This document shows, piece by piece, positions 1 to 11,052 of a stretch of DNA of 64,000 nt. This DNA comes from Globodera rostochiensis (lineage: Eukaryota; Nematoda; Chromadorea; Rhabditida; Heteroderidae). The DNA lies in NCBI GenBank assembly GCA_018350325.1, contig JAEVLN010000004.1:2604001-2668000 (forward strand). The letters are read 5' to 3'. Position 1 is the stretch's first letter; each line of letters starts with the position of its first letter. The position numbers were made by a program, and so were the translations under genes. The notes under the pieces are model-generated. The model saw nothing but the letters and a program-made list of their open reading frames with translations. It did not search any database and was not told the origin of the DNA.

Positions 1-1870
1 AAAAGATTCTCCCCTTAGGCTACATCCCAACGTACGTTTTGGACGGGCGGCTTTTCCCATTCAATTTATCCGCCGCCATTCACCGACAGTTACGTGACCA
101 TCTTCATCTCGTGGATATCCTTCTACCTCGGGTCAAGGTGAGAAGTGAAAAGAAACAATTGATTGAAAAGTGTTTAATTTTCTTTAAAGCACTTTTGGAC
201 CCTTTTTAAATATAAAATAATATGAATTGGAAAATATTTTAAGTTTTATAAATTATTTTTTAGGGCAATTCCGGCCCGAACAATGCTCGGCGTCAATTCA
301 CTTTTGGGTACGTTTTGGTGATTTTATGCAAATACACTTTTTAATTCAGCCATGACTTTCCAGTTCGGCAGTATCATTCGGTTGGCATTTTTGGCAACTT
401 TTTAAAATATTTTTTAAGAAATTTGCCCCGAGTCTCCTACATCAAGGCCATCGATGTGTGGATGCTTTCGGGGTGAGCAGAACATTTGTTCTACAAACAA
501 GAAACAAATTCCATCAATTTATTGTTAACTCATTGTCACGCAGAATGATGTTCATCTTCCTGTCACTGCTTGAACTTGCCGTCGTGGGGTTCATGTCCCG
601 CAACGAGGGCAATTCGGGCGGAAGCACTCGGCGCGGCACGACTGGGACAAGCGCAAAAAAGTGGCCGCAGGGAACTGAGTACGGCGATGACCTGGGCTGG
701 AAGGAGATGCCGAGCCCCAGGATTGGCCTAAAACAGGTGGGCATTTTGCTTTGGCATTGCGCGATGATGCCAGGGCAATGTGCCAAATTGAAGAGGGGAA
801 AACGAAATACCCTTTTTTGATTTCTCATCTCAAATCGCAGTTCTGGATGGACAGGCAGTGCATGCTGAACAGGTCAAACAGTCGAGCAGAAGTTCCGCCA
901 AACAGCATAATTGCGGCGCCTGAGGTCAGCGGCAGTAATTAGTGTAAACGCGCCGGGGGGTTTAGGCGACCGTTTTCCCCCATTTATCATCTTTAAGTGT
1001 TGAACGAATTGCCGCCACTAACCGAACTCCTCGCCCCCCCTCCCCCACAGAAACCGTTCGGCGAGTTCCGTCGCCGCTCGCGGCCATCCTTCGCGCGGAA
1101 CAGCGGCGCCTCGTCGCCGTATCCGTCGGACGGATCGCCGCTGCATCATCACCGGCCGATGACGCCGTCGTCGTCGCATTTGGCCGACTTTCGGCATCCG
1201 TCCATCATGGACCATCATCCACAACATTCAATTGGAGGCGCCGGAGGGGTCATGTCGGCGTCGTATGGTTATTTTAGCAAAATTAAGGATCATTTCCAAT
1301 GTTCACATTTGTTGTTAAACATTATTCAACGCTCCCGATTCCATTGAAGGCATCGACCAATACCCTCCGGCATTTGGCGAAGAGCCTCAGGCGCAGCCAC
1401 CGACACTGCTCAACCTGCGCATGGCCCCGCGGCAACTGCAACACGAGCGTAGCGTCAGTCGAACGCGCGGCAGGCGGCGCGGGCCGCGGCACTTTTTGCG
1501 CGCCGCGTGGCGTTCTGTGAAAAGCATAACGCCGGAGCAGGTGGACAAGTACAGGTGGGCGGGCGGGTGGGTGCTGGTACAGCTCCGTGGCCAGATGACC
1601 GAATCATGTTAAAATTTAATTAATTTAAAAAGAAATTTCGGGTGATTGGCAACCTGTTAATCCGGATTAAAACATGTCTTTAATGAACAATAACCATTCC
1701 TACAAATTTAGTGCCATTTTCTTTCCGACTGCCTACTTCATATTCAACTTTGGGTAAATTGCAATTTTTTTGAGTGTACAGTATTCCATGGTTTATGGTA
1801 ATTTAATTGCAGTTACTGGGGCTACTACCTCAGCGAGCTGAGCTCCGTGGACGAAGTGAACATCGTGTGA
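1..1870 (+). CDS. Cys-loop ligand-gated chloride channel subunit (LGC/GGR type), 5' partial
   Basis: The 3' part of a pentameric neurotransmitter-gated anion channel subunit of the plasma membrane. Exons read approximately 19-31, 90-137, 264-307, 350-380, 419-472, 544-736, 841-924, 1051-1267, 1350-1554, 1712-1753 and 1813-1870, stop TGA at 1868. Translation gives the end of M1 (YVTIFISWISFYLG), M2 with the PAR anion-selectivity motif (AIPARTMLGVNSLLAMTFQF), the M2-M3 link LPRVSYIKAIDVWM, M3 (FIFLSLLELAVVGF), a long Arg/His/Ser-rich M3-M4 loop and M4 (IFFPTAYFIFNFGYWGYYL). The ligand-binding domain lies left of the window. The M2 sequence resembles nematode GGR/LGC receptors; the ligand cannot be told from this part. 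The cytoplasmic loop exon at 841-924 is the least certain. Confidence 0.88.
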
Positions 1871-2195
1871 AGAGGGCGATGATTGGAGTGAAAATTTGTT
1901 GTTTGGATGGCGGCTTTATGTTTTTTTTCAAAAAAAGAAACTCTTTTGCAACTTTTGGAAGAGCTTAATGAGTTTTGAGTTATCAAATCAATTTGTAGTA
2001 CGCACAACTACAACATTGTCAGAAAAGAGCCGACCCTTCCCCCCCCCTTTTGTTGGCAATTTCGCCATGCAAATGACCCCTCTGTAATTCTTTCTGGCTT
2101 TCAAAATAATATTTTGCACAATGTTCGTTGTTTTATGCAAGTGTTTGGGAATGCAGAAAAAACAACAAAAGTTTCCTAAATGTGTAAAGCAATAT
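1871..2195. other. Convergent intergenic region
   Basis: Short spacer between the 3' ends of the channel gene and COX19. It holds A/T-rich sequence and a C-run near 2040. I see no gene in it. Confidence 0.6.
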
Positions 2196-2742
2196 TTAAT
2201 CGGTTTTGCCACCGGCGCCGTCATTCAGCTGCTGCTGCTGTTGTTGCTGACTCAACTCGAACTCCTTGAAGCCCAGCTTGGGCCATTCTTCCCGGTCCAT
2301 CAGCCCGTTGTCCATGCGACACCGGAAGTAGTCAGACGCCTTTGTCCGGCACTGCGAATTATGCCCTTTCTCCTCCTTTAAGAAATTTTTAAAATAAATT
2401 CTGTCTTTCAACTCTCTCCCACCTTCAAACAGCGCAAATAGTTAAGCGTCTCCAGATGACAAGTCTAAGCCGAACAAAAAGATAAAGCATTGATTAAAAG
2501 CGAAAGTCGAACTGCCCCAAAAGCCCGGCGGGTTCGTTTTCCAGAAATAAATTCAAAATGAACCAAAAGTACTCTCCCCCCCCCCCCCCCTCCAGGCAAG
2601 GTAACTCCACCCCCTCCAGGCAAGGTAACTCCACCCCCTCCAGGCACACCTGGTGATAATCAAGCGGAAATGAGCCTTTCAGCGGAGGAGTCAATTGAGC
2701 AGCCCGACCACCGAACATCGATGTTAATGGCGGGGAACTCAT
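2196..2742 (-). CDS. COX19: COX19-like twin CX9C mitochondrial copper/cytochrome c oxidase assembly protein
   Basis: Three exons on the minus strand: 2742-2650, 2464-2423 and 2375-2196, all phase 0, giving 104 residues (human COX19 has about 90). The protein has the family's N-terminal KGSFPLD motif and then two exact CX9C pairs, CHLETLNYLRC and CRTKASDYFRC, followed by the C-terminal EEWPKLGF motif. COX19 is an intermembrane-space protein needed for copper delivery to cytochrome c oxidase. Near the C-terminus there is a run of seven Gln not seen in the human protein. Intron 1 carries a tandem repeat and a long C/G homopolymer right next to its donor. The ATG at 2742 is chosen as the first in-frame ATG. 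It lies 242 bp downstream of the CIAO1 stop on the same strand, compatible with an operon. Confidence 0.92.
2591..2650. repeat. 24-bp tandem repeat abutting the COX19 intron 1 donor
   Basis: About 2.5 copies of a unit with the core CTCCAGGCAAGGTAACTCCA, followed by a pure C run (about 2574-2590). It begins at the 5' splice donor of COX19 intron 1. Confidence 0.85.
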
Positions 2743-2984
2743 TGTTTTTAACAAAAGAAAAAAGTTTAACTTTAAAAAATAAATTAAAAATTTGATAATA
2801 CCTATTTAAGGACTTTTTCTCCTCTTTTCAAAATAAGATTTCTAAATTTGATCAATATTTTACATTGTATTCAATTAACAACCATTCGACAAACCAAAAT
2901 TTAAAAAAAAAGAAACAAACAAACAACAAAGCAAGGGAAACGAATTCGAAAAGTGGGAACAAATTTCAAATTCAAAAAATGTTT

Positions 2985-4667
2985 CTATGGCATTCCTTCT
3001 TCTCCTCCACCACTTCCGTCCTTTTCGTTCTGTTGCAGTTGAAGCAAATGAATGTGCCCGCTGTCAAGCGCAACAGCCAATTGCTGCCAATGTTTGTGAG
3101 CAGACTTTGCAATTGTGCGCCAGCTGACACAGTTCACTTCGCTGTCCATGCGCAGTGCGCTGAGCGTGACCAAAGCGTCCATGTCCTGGTCGAAGCTGAA
3201 CAGCCTGACAAAACAGTCGCCACCGCCAACCGCTGAAATTTTACATGGATAAAAGGGAATTATCAGTCATTTTTCTTAAAAATGCAAAACCATGGACAAA
3301 AACCCACCCAAAATACCGCCTGAGGCAACATTCTGCGCTGAACTGCCGGCCCAGGCTATTGTGTACAGAGGCCAACGGGTGGTGAGCAACAACGGATGTT
3401 CCACCACCTTTTGCCAAGTGCACTGGTCATCGACGCTCACGGAAGATGAACGCCTCCAAATTCGAATTGTCCGATCGGTGCCAACAGTGGCCAAGTGATC
3501 ACCCGTTGTGGGTTCAAAAGCCGCCGACCAAACAGTCTCTTCGTGGGCATCTTTTAGCTGAAATTGACGAGCAATTGCATATACCGTAAAATTCTTATGG
3601 GTTTATTATAATATATTTAGAAATTCTGGCGGTAAAATCATTTAAATTATCCGTAAAAAAATGCCACCACTTGCGCAGTGATCCAATCGTCGCCGTCAAA
3701 GGCGTAGAAACGAATAGAGCCATCGTAGCCTCCGGAAACGAGCAATTCGTCGCGCGGATGCCAAAGCACAAATTTGACATCGGCCGTGTGGTGTTGCAGA
3801 ATGGAAGCAACCTCGTAGTCGCCATTGTCGTCCACCTGGAATTTGAACAGAATATTAACATCACCGCCCGTTTCACTGACCTGCCACACCCAGACGGACT
3901 TGTCCCGAGAGCAGGTGGCCAGCTGTTCACCGCTGGCCGAGAACGCCACACACTTCACCTCGCTCTCGTGACCTTCCAGTCGATGCAACTCTTCAAACTC
4001 CAGTACACCACCACCACCAGCACCGCCATCGCCGTCTTCGTTCTGCTGCTGCTCATACACGACGACCGTGGCGTCAAAGCTGGCAGATGCCAGGAAACGG
4101 CCACAGGGCGAAAAGGCCACTGACCGAACTGTCAACGGAAAAGGCTCAGAAATTTGGATTATGTTACTAAAATCGACTGACTGGAACGTGTCTGGTCACC
4201 GCGCAGTGCGCACAACAGCTTCAACTTTGTGTTGGTACCACTTCCGTCGTCGTCAATGGCATCGCCGCCACTGCTGCTGCTGCTGCTGGCGTTGTCTTCC
4301 GGCAACGCAACGCATTGCCAAACTTTCACAGTGCGATCCTCGCCGCAGGAGGCGAGCAGTTTGCCGGAGTGATGCCAACACAGCGCCCAGCAACGGTCGT
4401 GCACCGCGCGCAGTCTCTCCTCCGTGTGCAGTGCAACAGCAACGGACTGAACAAAAAGATTGTCCTCATGGCAAGAAAAAACAGAAATGTCCTCATGGCA
4501 AGAAAAAACAGAAACAGCGCAGCTAATCAACCAACCAACGAAAAACGGGAGAAATTTACATTTCCCGCAAGTCAAGTAAAAAAACAACTAACAAATTCGA
4601 AAACCCAACCTTTAAGCAGTTTGAGGGCTCCAGTTTTGCTAGAAGAGTGCAAGGAAAACTTTTTCAT
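2985..4667 (-). CDS. CIAO1: CIAO1-like WD40 protein, cytosolic iron-sulfur assembly
   Basis: A WD40 beta-propeller of the CIA targeting complex that hands Fe-S clusters to cytosolic and nuclear apoproteins. Translated exons give successive blades: WALCWHHSGKLLASCGEDRT, VRSVAFSPCGRFLASASFDA, a near-invariant CIAO1 stretch LATCSRDKSVWVWQV, VKFVLWHPRDELLVSGGYDG, ETVWSAAFEPTTGDHLATVG and a last blade ending at TAG 2985-2987. Low-complexity insertions (poly-Ser, Gly-rich) interrupt loops between blades. The 5' end is uncertain: strong homology starts near 4440; a plausible first exon starts at ATG 4667 (MKKFSLHSSSKTGALKLLK) and joins after a 27-bp tandem repeat. Upstream lies NAA50, downstream COX19, all on the same strand. 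Confidence 0.88.
4461..4514. repeat. 27-bp tandem duplication in the CIAO1 5' intron
   Basis: Two identical copies of 27 bp (core CCTCATGGCAAGAAAAAACA), directly upstream (on the minus strand) of the first clearly coding CIAO1 exon and its acceptor. Confidence 0.9.
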
Positions 4668-4805
4668 TAAATTGTTTTATCAATTAGAAAAAAATTGGCT
4701 TCAAACCATTGGAATAATAATGGAGTTGAGAAAAGGAAGTGAAAACGTAAACTTTACACACAATGAATTAAATGTTAGATTTGTGAGAAGAGATCGCCAA
4801 AAATG

Positions 4806-6155
4806 TTAATTTGGGTAACATTTTTTCATTGAGAGATCATTCATTGGTCGTTCGAGGAGAAAGGCATCCGGTTCATCAACGGCTCGGCTCGGATAATAGC
4901 CAAAAAGTCGTTGAATCACCACAAAACCATGGGCTCGGTACAGAGCAAGCGCGGCTTCATTTGACACTTGACAGTGCAAAAAAATCCTCTGAAAATATTT
5001 GGTTTTTTTTTGTGTGCCTTCAAAATTTGGTTCAAAAAAAATTGCTCAAACGCATAAAAAAGCATAAATTTGTTCATAAATTGGGCAAAGGTTTGAAAGT
5101 TATCGAAAAAGAAATGTTTTTAATTTATACTTCGACATTGGGCCATTCTTCACACTGTCGCAGCAAAGAACGCAACAGACGAGTGGCCACGCTGCGGCGA
5201 CGGAATGTGGGCAAAACGCTAAAACATGGCAAATTCACATAATTCAAATTTTTTCAGATTTATAAATTTTGTTTTTTTAATATTTTTCAACAAAAAAATA
5301 TTAAACAAAACGTACGCTAAGGTGAGAATTTGGATGGCAAACATTTTCTGCTGGACAACAACATTGGCTTCTGAACAACAGCAGCAAATCGGTGTTGAAC
5401 AGCTGCTGTTGCGGCTGCTCACTGTGATGGCACCCACCAGCAGAGAGTTGTTAATGTCAGAAGACTTCCCACGGTAATAGGCCATCATTGTCCATAAGTT
5501 CTTGCCTGAACAAAAAGCTCTCAAAAATTAAACTCTGTTAAAAATTAGTGCAAACAAAAACTAGAAATATTCTGTTCACTATGAGTTTATTGAAATTCTT
5601 CTCACCGCATTCGTCCCCAATGTTTATGCTGTTTGCTGCCAGGCCATTACGTGTCACGCGTTTGTAGTGACTCGGCGGGTACCTGACCGGAAAACAGATT
5701 GCATTGAGCAGGTTGAGCTGCCGCATAGACTGCTCGTCCTCGGGCGGACGCAACTCCAACAACTGCGCATTGTGAAGTTGAGGAGACTCATTTCGCGCCT
5801 GACAGAGCAGTACTATAAAAATATAGCAGAAAAAATTGGAGTTGTTGGGCAAATGGAATACGAAAAACATTAAAGGGTCCTGCAGCATAACCAAAGAATG
5901 CAATCGTTTAGTCTCACCTCCTCAACTTGTTCCTCCGATTGTGCTGGTTCAACACCATTTCTAGAATTGTTGGCATCGGCAGTTGCTGCCTCAATTTGGT
6001 CGCTTCGCCCTATAAAAGCAAACAAAAAAAGGTTTTTGTCAATAACGCACTTTTATACCCAAATCGGCTCCTTCCGAATTTGCGTCGGAAGTTGAACTGC
6101 TGCCATCATCGCGCGGCTTGGGTTGTTGCTTTCGGATGAGCCAATTGAGCAACAT
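4806..6155 (-). CDS. NAA50: NAA50-like N-alpha-acetyltransferase (GNAT)
   Basis: A GNAT-fold enzyme acetylating N-termini, normally part of the ribosome-associated NatE/NatA assembly. Starting at ATG 6155 the protein has about 85 unusual acidic/Gln/Ser residues, then the NAA50 core: LNLLNAICFPVRYPPSHYKR (human family: FPVSYNDKFYK), LLVGAITV, ILTLAVLPTFRRRSVATRLL (acetyl-CoA loop), and IFLHCQVSNEAALALYRAHG followed by FVVIQRLFGYY. Stop TAA at 4806-4808. In the acetyl-CoA loop the usual R-R-x-G-x-G/A reads R-R-R-S-V-A, so the first glycine is replaced by serine. Intron phases are consistent across all joins I checked. The gap to CIAO1 is only about 140 bp. Confidence 0.87.
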
Positions 6156-6322
6156 CGTTTTGGTTTTCTTCGTCGTTCAAAATCACTTGCAGAAAAAATT
6201 CCAGAAAAAATAACAAATGGAGGAGATTCATCCAATTCAATTGCACTCAAAAAACGCTAACAATTGAAACTATTACATTTATCGAAAACAACGAAGGACG
6301 GCTCTAATCTGGTCCGGGATGG

Positions 6323-6508
6323 CTAATCGAACTTCATGAACTTCCTCCCCAAATTCTTCCGGTCGGCTTCAGTCTTTTTCATACGTTCCATAATTGCCTC
6401 GTTAGAGCCAAACTCCCTCCAAGTCGTTCGGCAGAACATGCATAAAGCCAAAAGGTTGGTGCCTACGCGAATGAACGTGTTGGACACGAGGGCGTCGAGA
6501 AGAGACAT
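6323..6508 (-). CDS. 61-aa hydrophobic microprotein, function unknown
   Basis: Single exon, ATG at 6508 to TAG at 6323. The sequence starts MSLLDALVSNTFIRVGTNLL, gives one membrane-length hydrophobic stretch (about residues 10-28), then a basic/acidic tail ending GRKFMKFD. A strong TTTTTTCAG sits 24 bases upstream of the ATG, fitting an SL trans-splice acceptor. I do not recognise the family. It is about the size of small mitochondrial inner-membrane or ER subunits. It lies between the NAA50-like gene and another microprotein on the same strand. Confidence 0.6.
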   Translation of the reverse strand: MSLLDALVSNTFIRVGTNLLALCMFCRTTWREFGSNEAIMERMKKTEADRKNLGRKFMKFD

Positions 6509-6729
6509 CACAAAATCGGATAGAATATTCGCTGAAAAAATAAATAATTTGAACACGAGCCATCCCATACCACCAAAATATGAACACGAAATCCATACAT
6601 CGGGCAAAACAAACTTTTACCAAAAATTCACCAGCTTTTTTTTCTATCAAAAGAAAGCAAAACATTTCGATCAACCTAATTTGATGGGGGGGACAAAATA
6701 GGTGAAAACTGAAAGGAACAACAATTAAT

Positions 6730-6921
6730 TCAATTGCTAATGGGAAGAGTCAGTTCCCTGCCCTCCTCCTGCTCTTTGGACACAAAGATTTTCCAAGACG
6801 GCATTGCAATTGGGTCCATCTCGGTGCTGTCCAAATATCGCTCAACAATTTTCCCAAAGACTCCTATAGTAAGCATCGCAGTGGCCATTGTCAAATTGTA
6901 CATGGTGGACTTTCGAACCAT
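6730..6921 (-). CDS. 63-aa single-pass microprotein, function unknown
   Basis: Single exon from ATG 6921 to TGA 6730. It begins MVRKSTMYNLTMATAMLTIG, which is a short basic N-terminus followed by a membrane-length segment, then a soluble tail with SWKIFVSKEQEEGRE. The sequence AACTATTCAG ends five bases before the ATG, an excellent SL trans-splice acceptor. I do not recognise the family. The topology (short N-terminus, one helix, charged tail) is like accessory subunits of respiratory complexes, but that is only an analogy. Confidence 0.62.
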   Translation of the reverse strand: MVRKSTMYNLTMATAMLTIGVFGKIVERYLDSTEMDPIAMPSWKIFVSKEQEEGRELTLPISN

Positions 6922-7195
6922 TTTTGCTGAATAGTTAAGAAAAAGATATACAGAGGCAATTCCAGGAAGAATCCCTATGACGCCGAAATGAATTAATTAT
7001 TTTCATTTTTGAGGCCTTGTCGGTGCCAATAGGCTCGCCGATCCACGATTTTTTTTTGATATTAGTTCAAAATTTGCAGAAAAAAATGAAAATTTTGGCT
7101 TTCAACAGGGAATGGAGCCCCTCACCCTAAAACCGCAACTGGAGGTGACCGGCTTTTTTTTTTTTTAAATCTTAACACTGACTGACAATGAAAGA

Positions 7196-7584
7196 TCACT
7201 CGCTCGTGTAAATGGCGTCGTTGCCGCTAGCGTCGTTGTCGGAAATGCTGTTCCAACTGTTCAAATCGGCCAATTTGAGCTTTTCTCCCGTGAGCAGACC
7301 TCCGGAGATAAAATCTTCGGTGGAATAGAAAAATTTCAGAGCAGTCGGCGAAAGTGTATGAAGCTGCTGACGAGCCTAAAAATTATTGAGAAGAAAAATT
7401 GGGAGTTGAGCAAACCCAAAAAAATTAATTTAAAAAAATGTACGACATTTACCTTTTGGTTCTTATGCAAGTCGTAAAAGACGTAATAAAAGGCGCCTAG
7501 AATGACGGCCGGTAATTGGACGTAGCCAAAAATGCGCACAAATTTGGATGCTATTAATTTCCTAATTTGTTCAGTGTTTTTCAT
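7196..7584 (-). CDS. 103-aa single-pass membrane protein, function unknown
   Basis: Two exons, 7584-7453 and 7375-7196, joined in phase 0. Residues 1-18 are basic (KNTEQIRKLIASKFVR), residues about 19-37 form one hydrophobic helix (YVQLPAVILGAFYYVF), and the C-terminal half is acidic and Ser/Asn-rich, ending GNDAIYTSE. Not recognised. It is the first gene of the minus-strand run and is divergent to CTF8 with 249 bp between start codons, so that spacer probably holds promoters for both directions. Confidence 0.65.
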
Positions 7585-7833
7585 TCAAATCGACTGCGTT
7601 TCATTTGCTTAAAATGGATTCGATCCCGTCAGATTTATAGAGTGAGTAATTCATTTTTGTTTTTTTATAATGCAATTTGTAAAAAAGAAAGGGAAATGAG
7701 TTAACGAGGAAAAGAAATGACAACAATTTGAATTTATGTAAATATAAATAAAAATTTTAATTATCAGCAAATAAATTAATTCAATTTGATTCACGACCCA
7801 CTTAACTAATTTATGCGCACATACAAAGGGAGA

Positions 7834-8364
7834 ATGCAAATTCAACTTGTGAAAAACGCGTAATAAACTTTTAGTTAAGATTAATTAAAGTGGCAAATTC
7901 AACGCAAATGTCCGTTACAGAGCTCATTTTAGAGACAGTTTGACTGAATGGATGATTATTGAACTTCAGGGCACCATTGAACTGGGGCCCGGTGCCCGTT
8001 CACTGGAAGGCCAACGGCTTGGCCAACTCGAATGGGGCGCGGACCGGAAGTGTGCCAGTCTGACGCTTGGCCACCAATTGTTGGAGGGTCGACTGGAAGC
8101 GTTGGAGAAGCCGTACCTGGTGCTGAACCGGGACAGCTTGTCGCTTCGCAAGGCGTGCGAAGAAGTATGTAAAATTAGTTTTTGCTCGGAATGTGAGAAT
8201 TTGTGAAACTTTAATTTGGGGATGGAGGAATTTTTAAGCATTTTATACTATGCTATTTTTAGCAAAAAGTAAATCATTGCGATGTGGTGGCAGTTGTACG
8301 CAAAAAGTTGGTGTTCAGCGAACGGCCTAAACCAATAATAAAAGCCGCCGACCATGCCAAATAG
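7834..8364 (+). CDS. CHTF8: CTF8-like subunit of the alternative RFC clamp loader
   Basis: Three exons, 7834-7859, 7933-8164 and 8263-8364, give 119 residues (human CTF8 has 121). Start MQIQLVKNA, then the diagnostic EWMIIELQGTIE near residue 12 (human EWVLMELQGEIE), the LEKPYLVLNRD segment and the C-terminal KKLVFSERPKPII (human KDKILFKTRPKPII). CTF8 joins CTF18 and DCC1 in the RFC-like complex that loads PCNA and supports sister chromatid cohesion. The tiny 26-bp first exon is needed to get the conserved N-terminus and the phases match. Convergent with PIG-U. Confidence 0.93.
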
Positions 8365-8749
8365 AGACCGAGCCGAGCTCTTCAACTCTGATTTTGAGTC
8401 GATTAGCCTTAAACGGATGAGTTCGGAAAACCCTGGCTAAACTTTGATCTCTAATTACTACAAACAAAACATGATGACTTGGCATTGAGAATCTTTTCTT
8501 CCAAACCATCTTTTTATCATTTGTATGTATTCTCTGATAAAGAAATGAATGAAAACAATTATTAAAGCTCTTAAGAACCAAAGAAAAAACCATGTGGGCG
8601 TAAAATTAGGGATCAGCTGTTGTAAAATGTAAATGGTTCGAATTTTCCACTCCGATTTAATTGTAAGGCAATTGAATTGTCGCACTCATCCCGTAATTTG
8701 TCAAAGAAATCGGAAAACGATCGAAGGAAGGCAGAAAGGATGGTGTTGA
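8365..8749. other. Convergent intergenic region
   Basis: Spacer between the 3' ends of CTF8 and PIG-U. No coding exon or structured repeat seen. Confidence 0.6.
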
Positions 8750-11052
8750 TCAGAAGGGACTGACAGTGATCAGCCGAATGCCTTCAAATTGCCGTTCCAT
8801 TTCCTCCTGGTCACCGGCCCCATAGGAAGTGACGATCCGTTCGCGCAGAAAGGCACTCAAAAGGTCGGCGGCAACAAAAACCTTAACCGTTTGGTTATCG
8901 CCTCATTCGCTATTATTTCCAAAAATTCATCAAGTAATAGTCTAAATGTTATAAAAAACGATTTTTTTATATATTTTTGACGCAAATGAACTAAATTGTC
9001 CACTGATTAAATAACGTAGCTTTTATTTTCATATAAAACTTCTTTGGGGGCTTAGACCTGTGTGAGGTTGAACACCCAAACAATGGCGAAGAAAAAGTTT
9101 GCGTTTCCGGAACCGGTGATCACCCACATGGACCACATAATTGGGCACAGCACAAAAATGGCCACCAAAGCACAGCCGACCAATAAACGTTGGCGAAGAA
9201 CTAATTGTGAGGCAAAATTTAAAAAAAAAAACATTTTAATGTCTTTTGATGAAAATTCGCATTTTGTGCCCTCAAAACCCAAAAAAATGTTTCAAAATTT
9301 TCTCACATTTGTGCAGGTCAAAAAAGGCAGTCATTGCTGGCAAATACAGCGCCGTCTCGGCATAGGAAGGGTATGGGGAAAACAGTGCGACAATTAGCAT
9401 AAAATGGACAGCCAAAAGTGATGGATTTTCTCTGAATAAAAATGAATTTAGAAAATCAAATTAAGAAAAAAACGGGGGAAACCTGAGAAGAGCTGCGAAA
9501 GGCACAACGTAAATGAAAGCATTCAGTTGAAACGCGCACAGAAAGAGCATACGGTAGTGTTCAAACACCTAAAACCCCAAAAATTGTTTGGCGAAATGTT
9601 CGCTTCCCAGTTTGAAAGAACGTGGAATGGTTCATCACCTGCGTAAAGAAGTACCAGAAAATGCCTGTGTTAGGCGTCAGATCGGGCACAGTTAGGCTTA
9701 TAGCGAACAAAAATTTACATTATTTTAGCATTTTATACTTACAAAAACCCAAAGGTGCACCGCAACATGTCCGGCACGGAACCGTCATAGCTTCCTTTGT
9801 TCATCAACAGCAAAGCATTCAGCAGAAAGAATCCAATTGAGGCCAAAATTGCGTAAAAAATAGCCGCAAACCGCCGACTGCCCGTGAAACGGATGAAAAT
9901 AGGGCAAAAAAGTATGGCATAATAAGGGTTCAGTTGGATGGCCAATGCCAACGGAAGCACAGAACAAAGAACACAGCCTAAAACATCAAAAAATGTTTCC
10001 ATTTATCATTTGTATAAACCTTCCATCATAAAACAAATGGACATGGCAACAAGAAGGTTAACAAACGAAGACAAAGAGCCGACCATCCAGCAGCCGATTG
10101 TCATCGGGTTCAAAAGGTATCTGAACCAAAGAAAATTGTTGAAGAGACTGAAAATTATTGTCCAACCCGCCAAACGCCAAAACTTCCAGCCATTGGCTTC
10201 GTCTAAAATCCGATTGTTGGCCCGAGGCAATGTACGATTTGACGAAACGGCTTGTGTAATAGGCCGTCAGAAGATCAAAAACCTTAAGTTGGAATTGAAA
10301 AAGTTTTTTTATGAAAATCCTGAATTGCAAAGTTACCATCCATTGAAAGTGCAGTAGAATTGGCTTATCCAGTGAGTAACGAAAGATTTCGATGAAGATT
10401 GGCAGCTGAAAACGATGTTTCACTGAATTTACTTTTATAAAATTTTGTTACAAATCCACTGGAATTAGAGAATTTTTTTAGACGAAGGCCGAGTTCAGTG
10501 ACAATGAAATAATGTTGAAATCTTTTAGAAATAACCTCGAATAGTTAAGGTAATAAAAATAGTAAGTCAAAAAGTGTCCACCACATGGAAGAGATCGCCG
10601 TCATAAACTGTTTTATGGTCGCTGTTGTGCTGTCGATACAGGAAGAGGCCCTCGCGCAATCGCTTCAGACTGCTCCACGGGGTGGAAAACAGCGGGTTTT
10701 GTTGAAAGAATTCGGTCAAAAAATGTGCTGAGAACAGTCGAAACACAACGGACAACAGAAAAAGCCTAAAATGTTATTCGAAAGTTATCAAAACTAACCA
10801 AAAAGCAACACCTTTTTTAAAAATTAAAATTTTTTAAAATGACAATTTTCATAATTTGTTGTAATAAAACTTAAGAAAAACCTCTTTTAAACATGACCTA
10901 AACTTATAAATATGCACCCACCAAAGCAATTGGCGCCAACGATTGTCAGAAGACGAAGTTGGGAGGTCGATTTCCTTCGGTTCGGAAACAAATTTGTGTT
11001 GTTTTTGTTGATGCTTTTCATCTTTATCGCTTTGTTGCTGTTTAAGTGCCAT
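8750..11052 (-). CDS. PIGU: PIG-U-like GPI transamidase subunit
   Basis: A polytopic ER membrane subunit of the GPI transamidase that attaches GPI anchors. The model starts at ATG 11052 with about 44 polar residues (MALKQQQSDKDEKHQQKQHK), then joins LFLLSVVFRLFSAHFLTEFF and the family's SSLKRLREGLFLYR region (human SSWKRVVEGLSLL). Further exons read the hydrophobic core, including NPYYAILFCPIFIRF, then the highly conserved C-terminal block SMWVITGSGNANFFFAIVWV (human LWIYAGSANSNFFYAI) near 9060-9130, and a last exon LSAFLRERIVTSYGAGDQEE ending at TGA 8750. The polar N-terminal extension is unusual for the family and the exact start is less sure than the body. Divergent to DOCK, 370 bp between starts. 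Confidence 0.87.

Noticed and set aside
3671..4123. 150-residue plus-strand ORF
   Set aside because: It is antisense to the clear CIAO1 WD40 exons on the minus strand.
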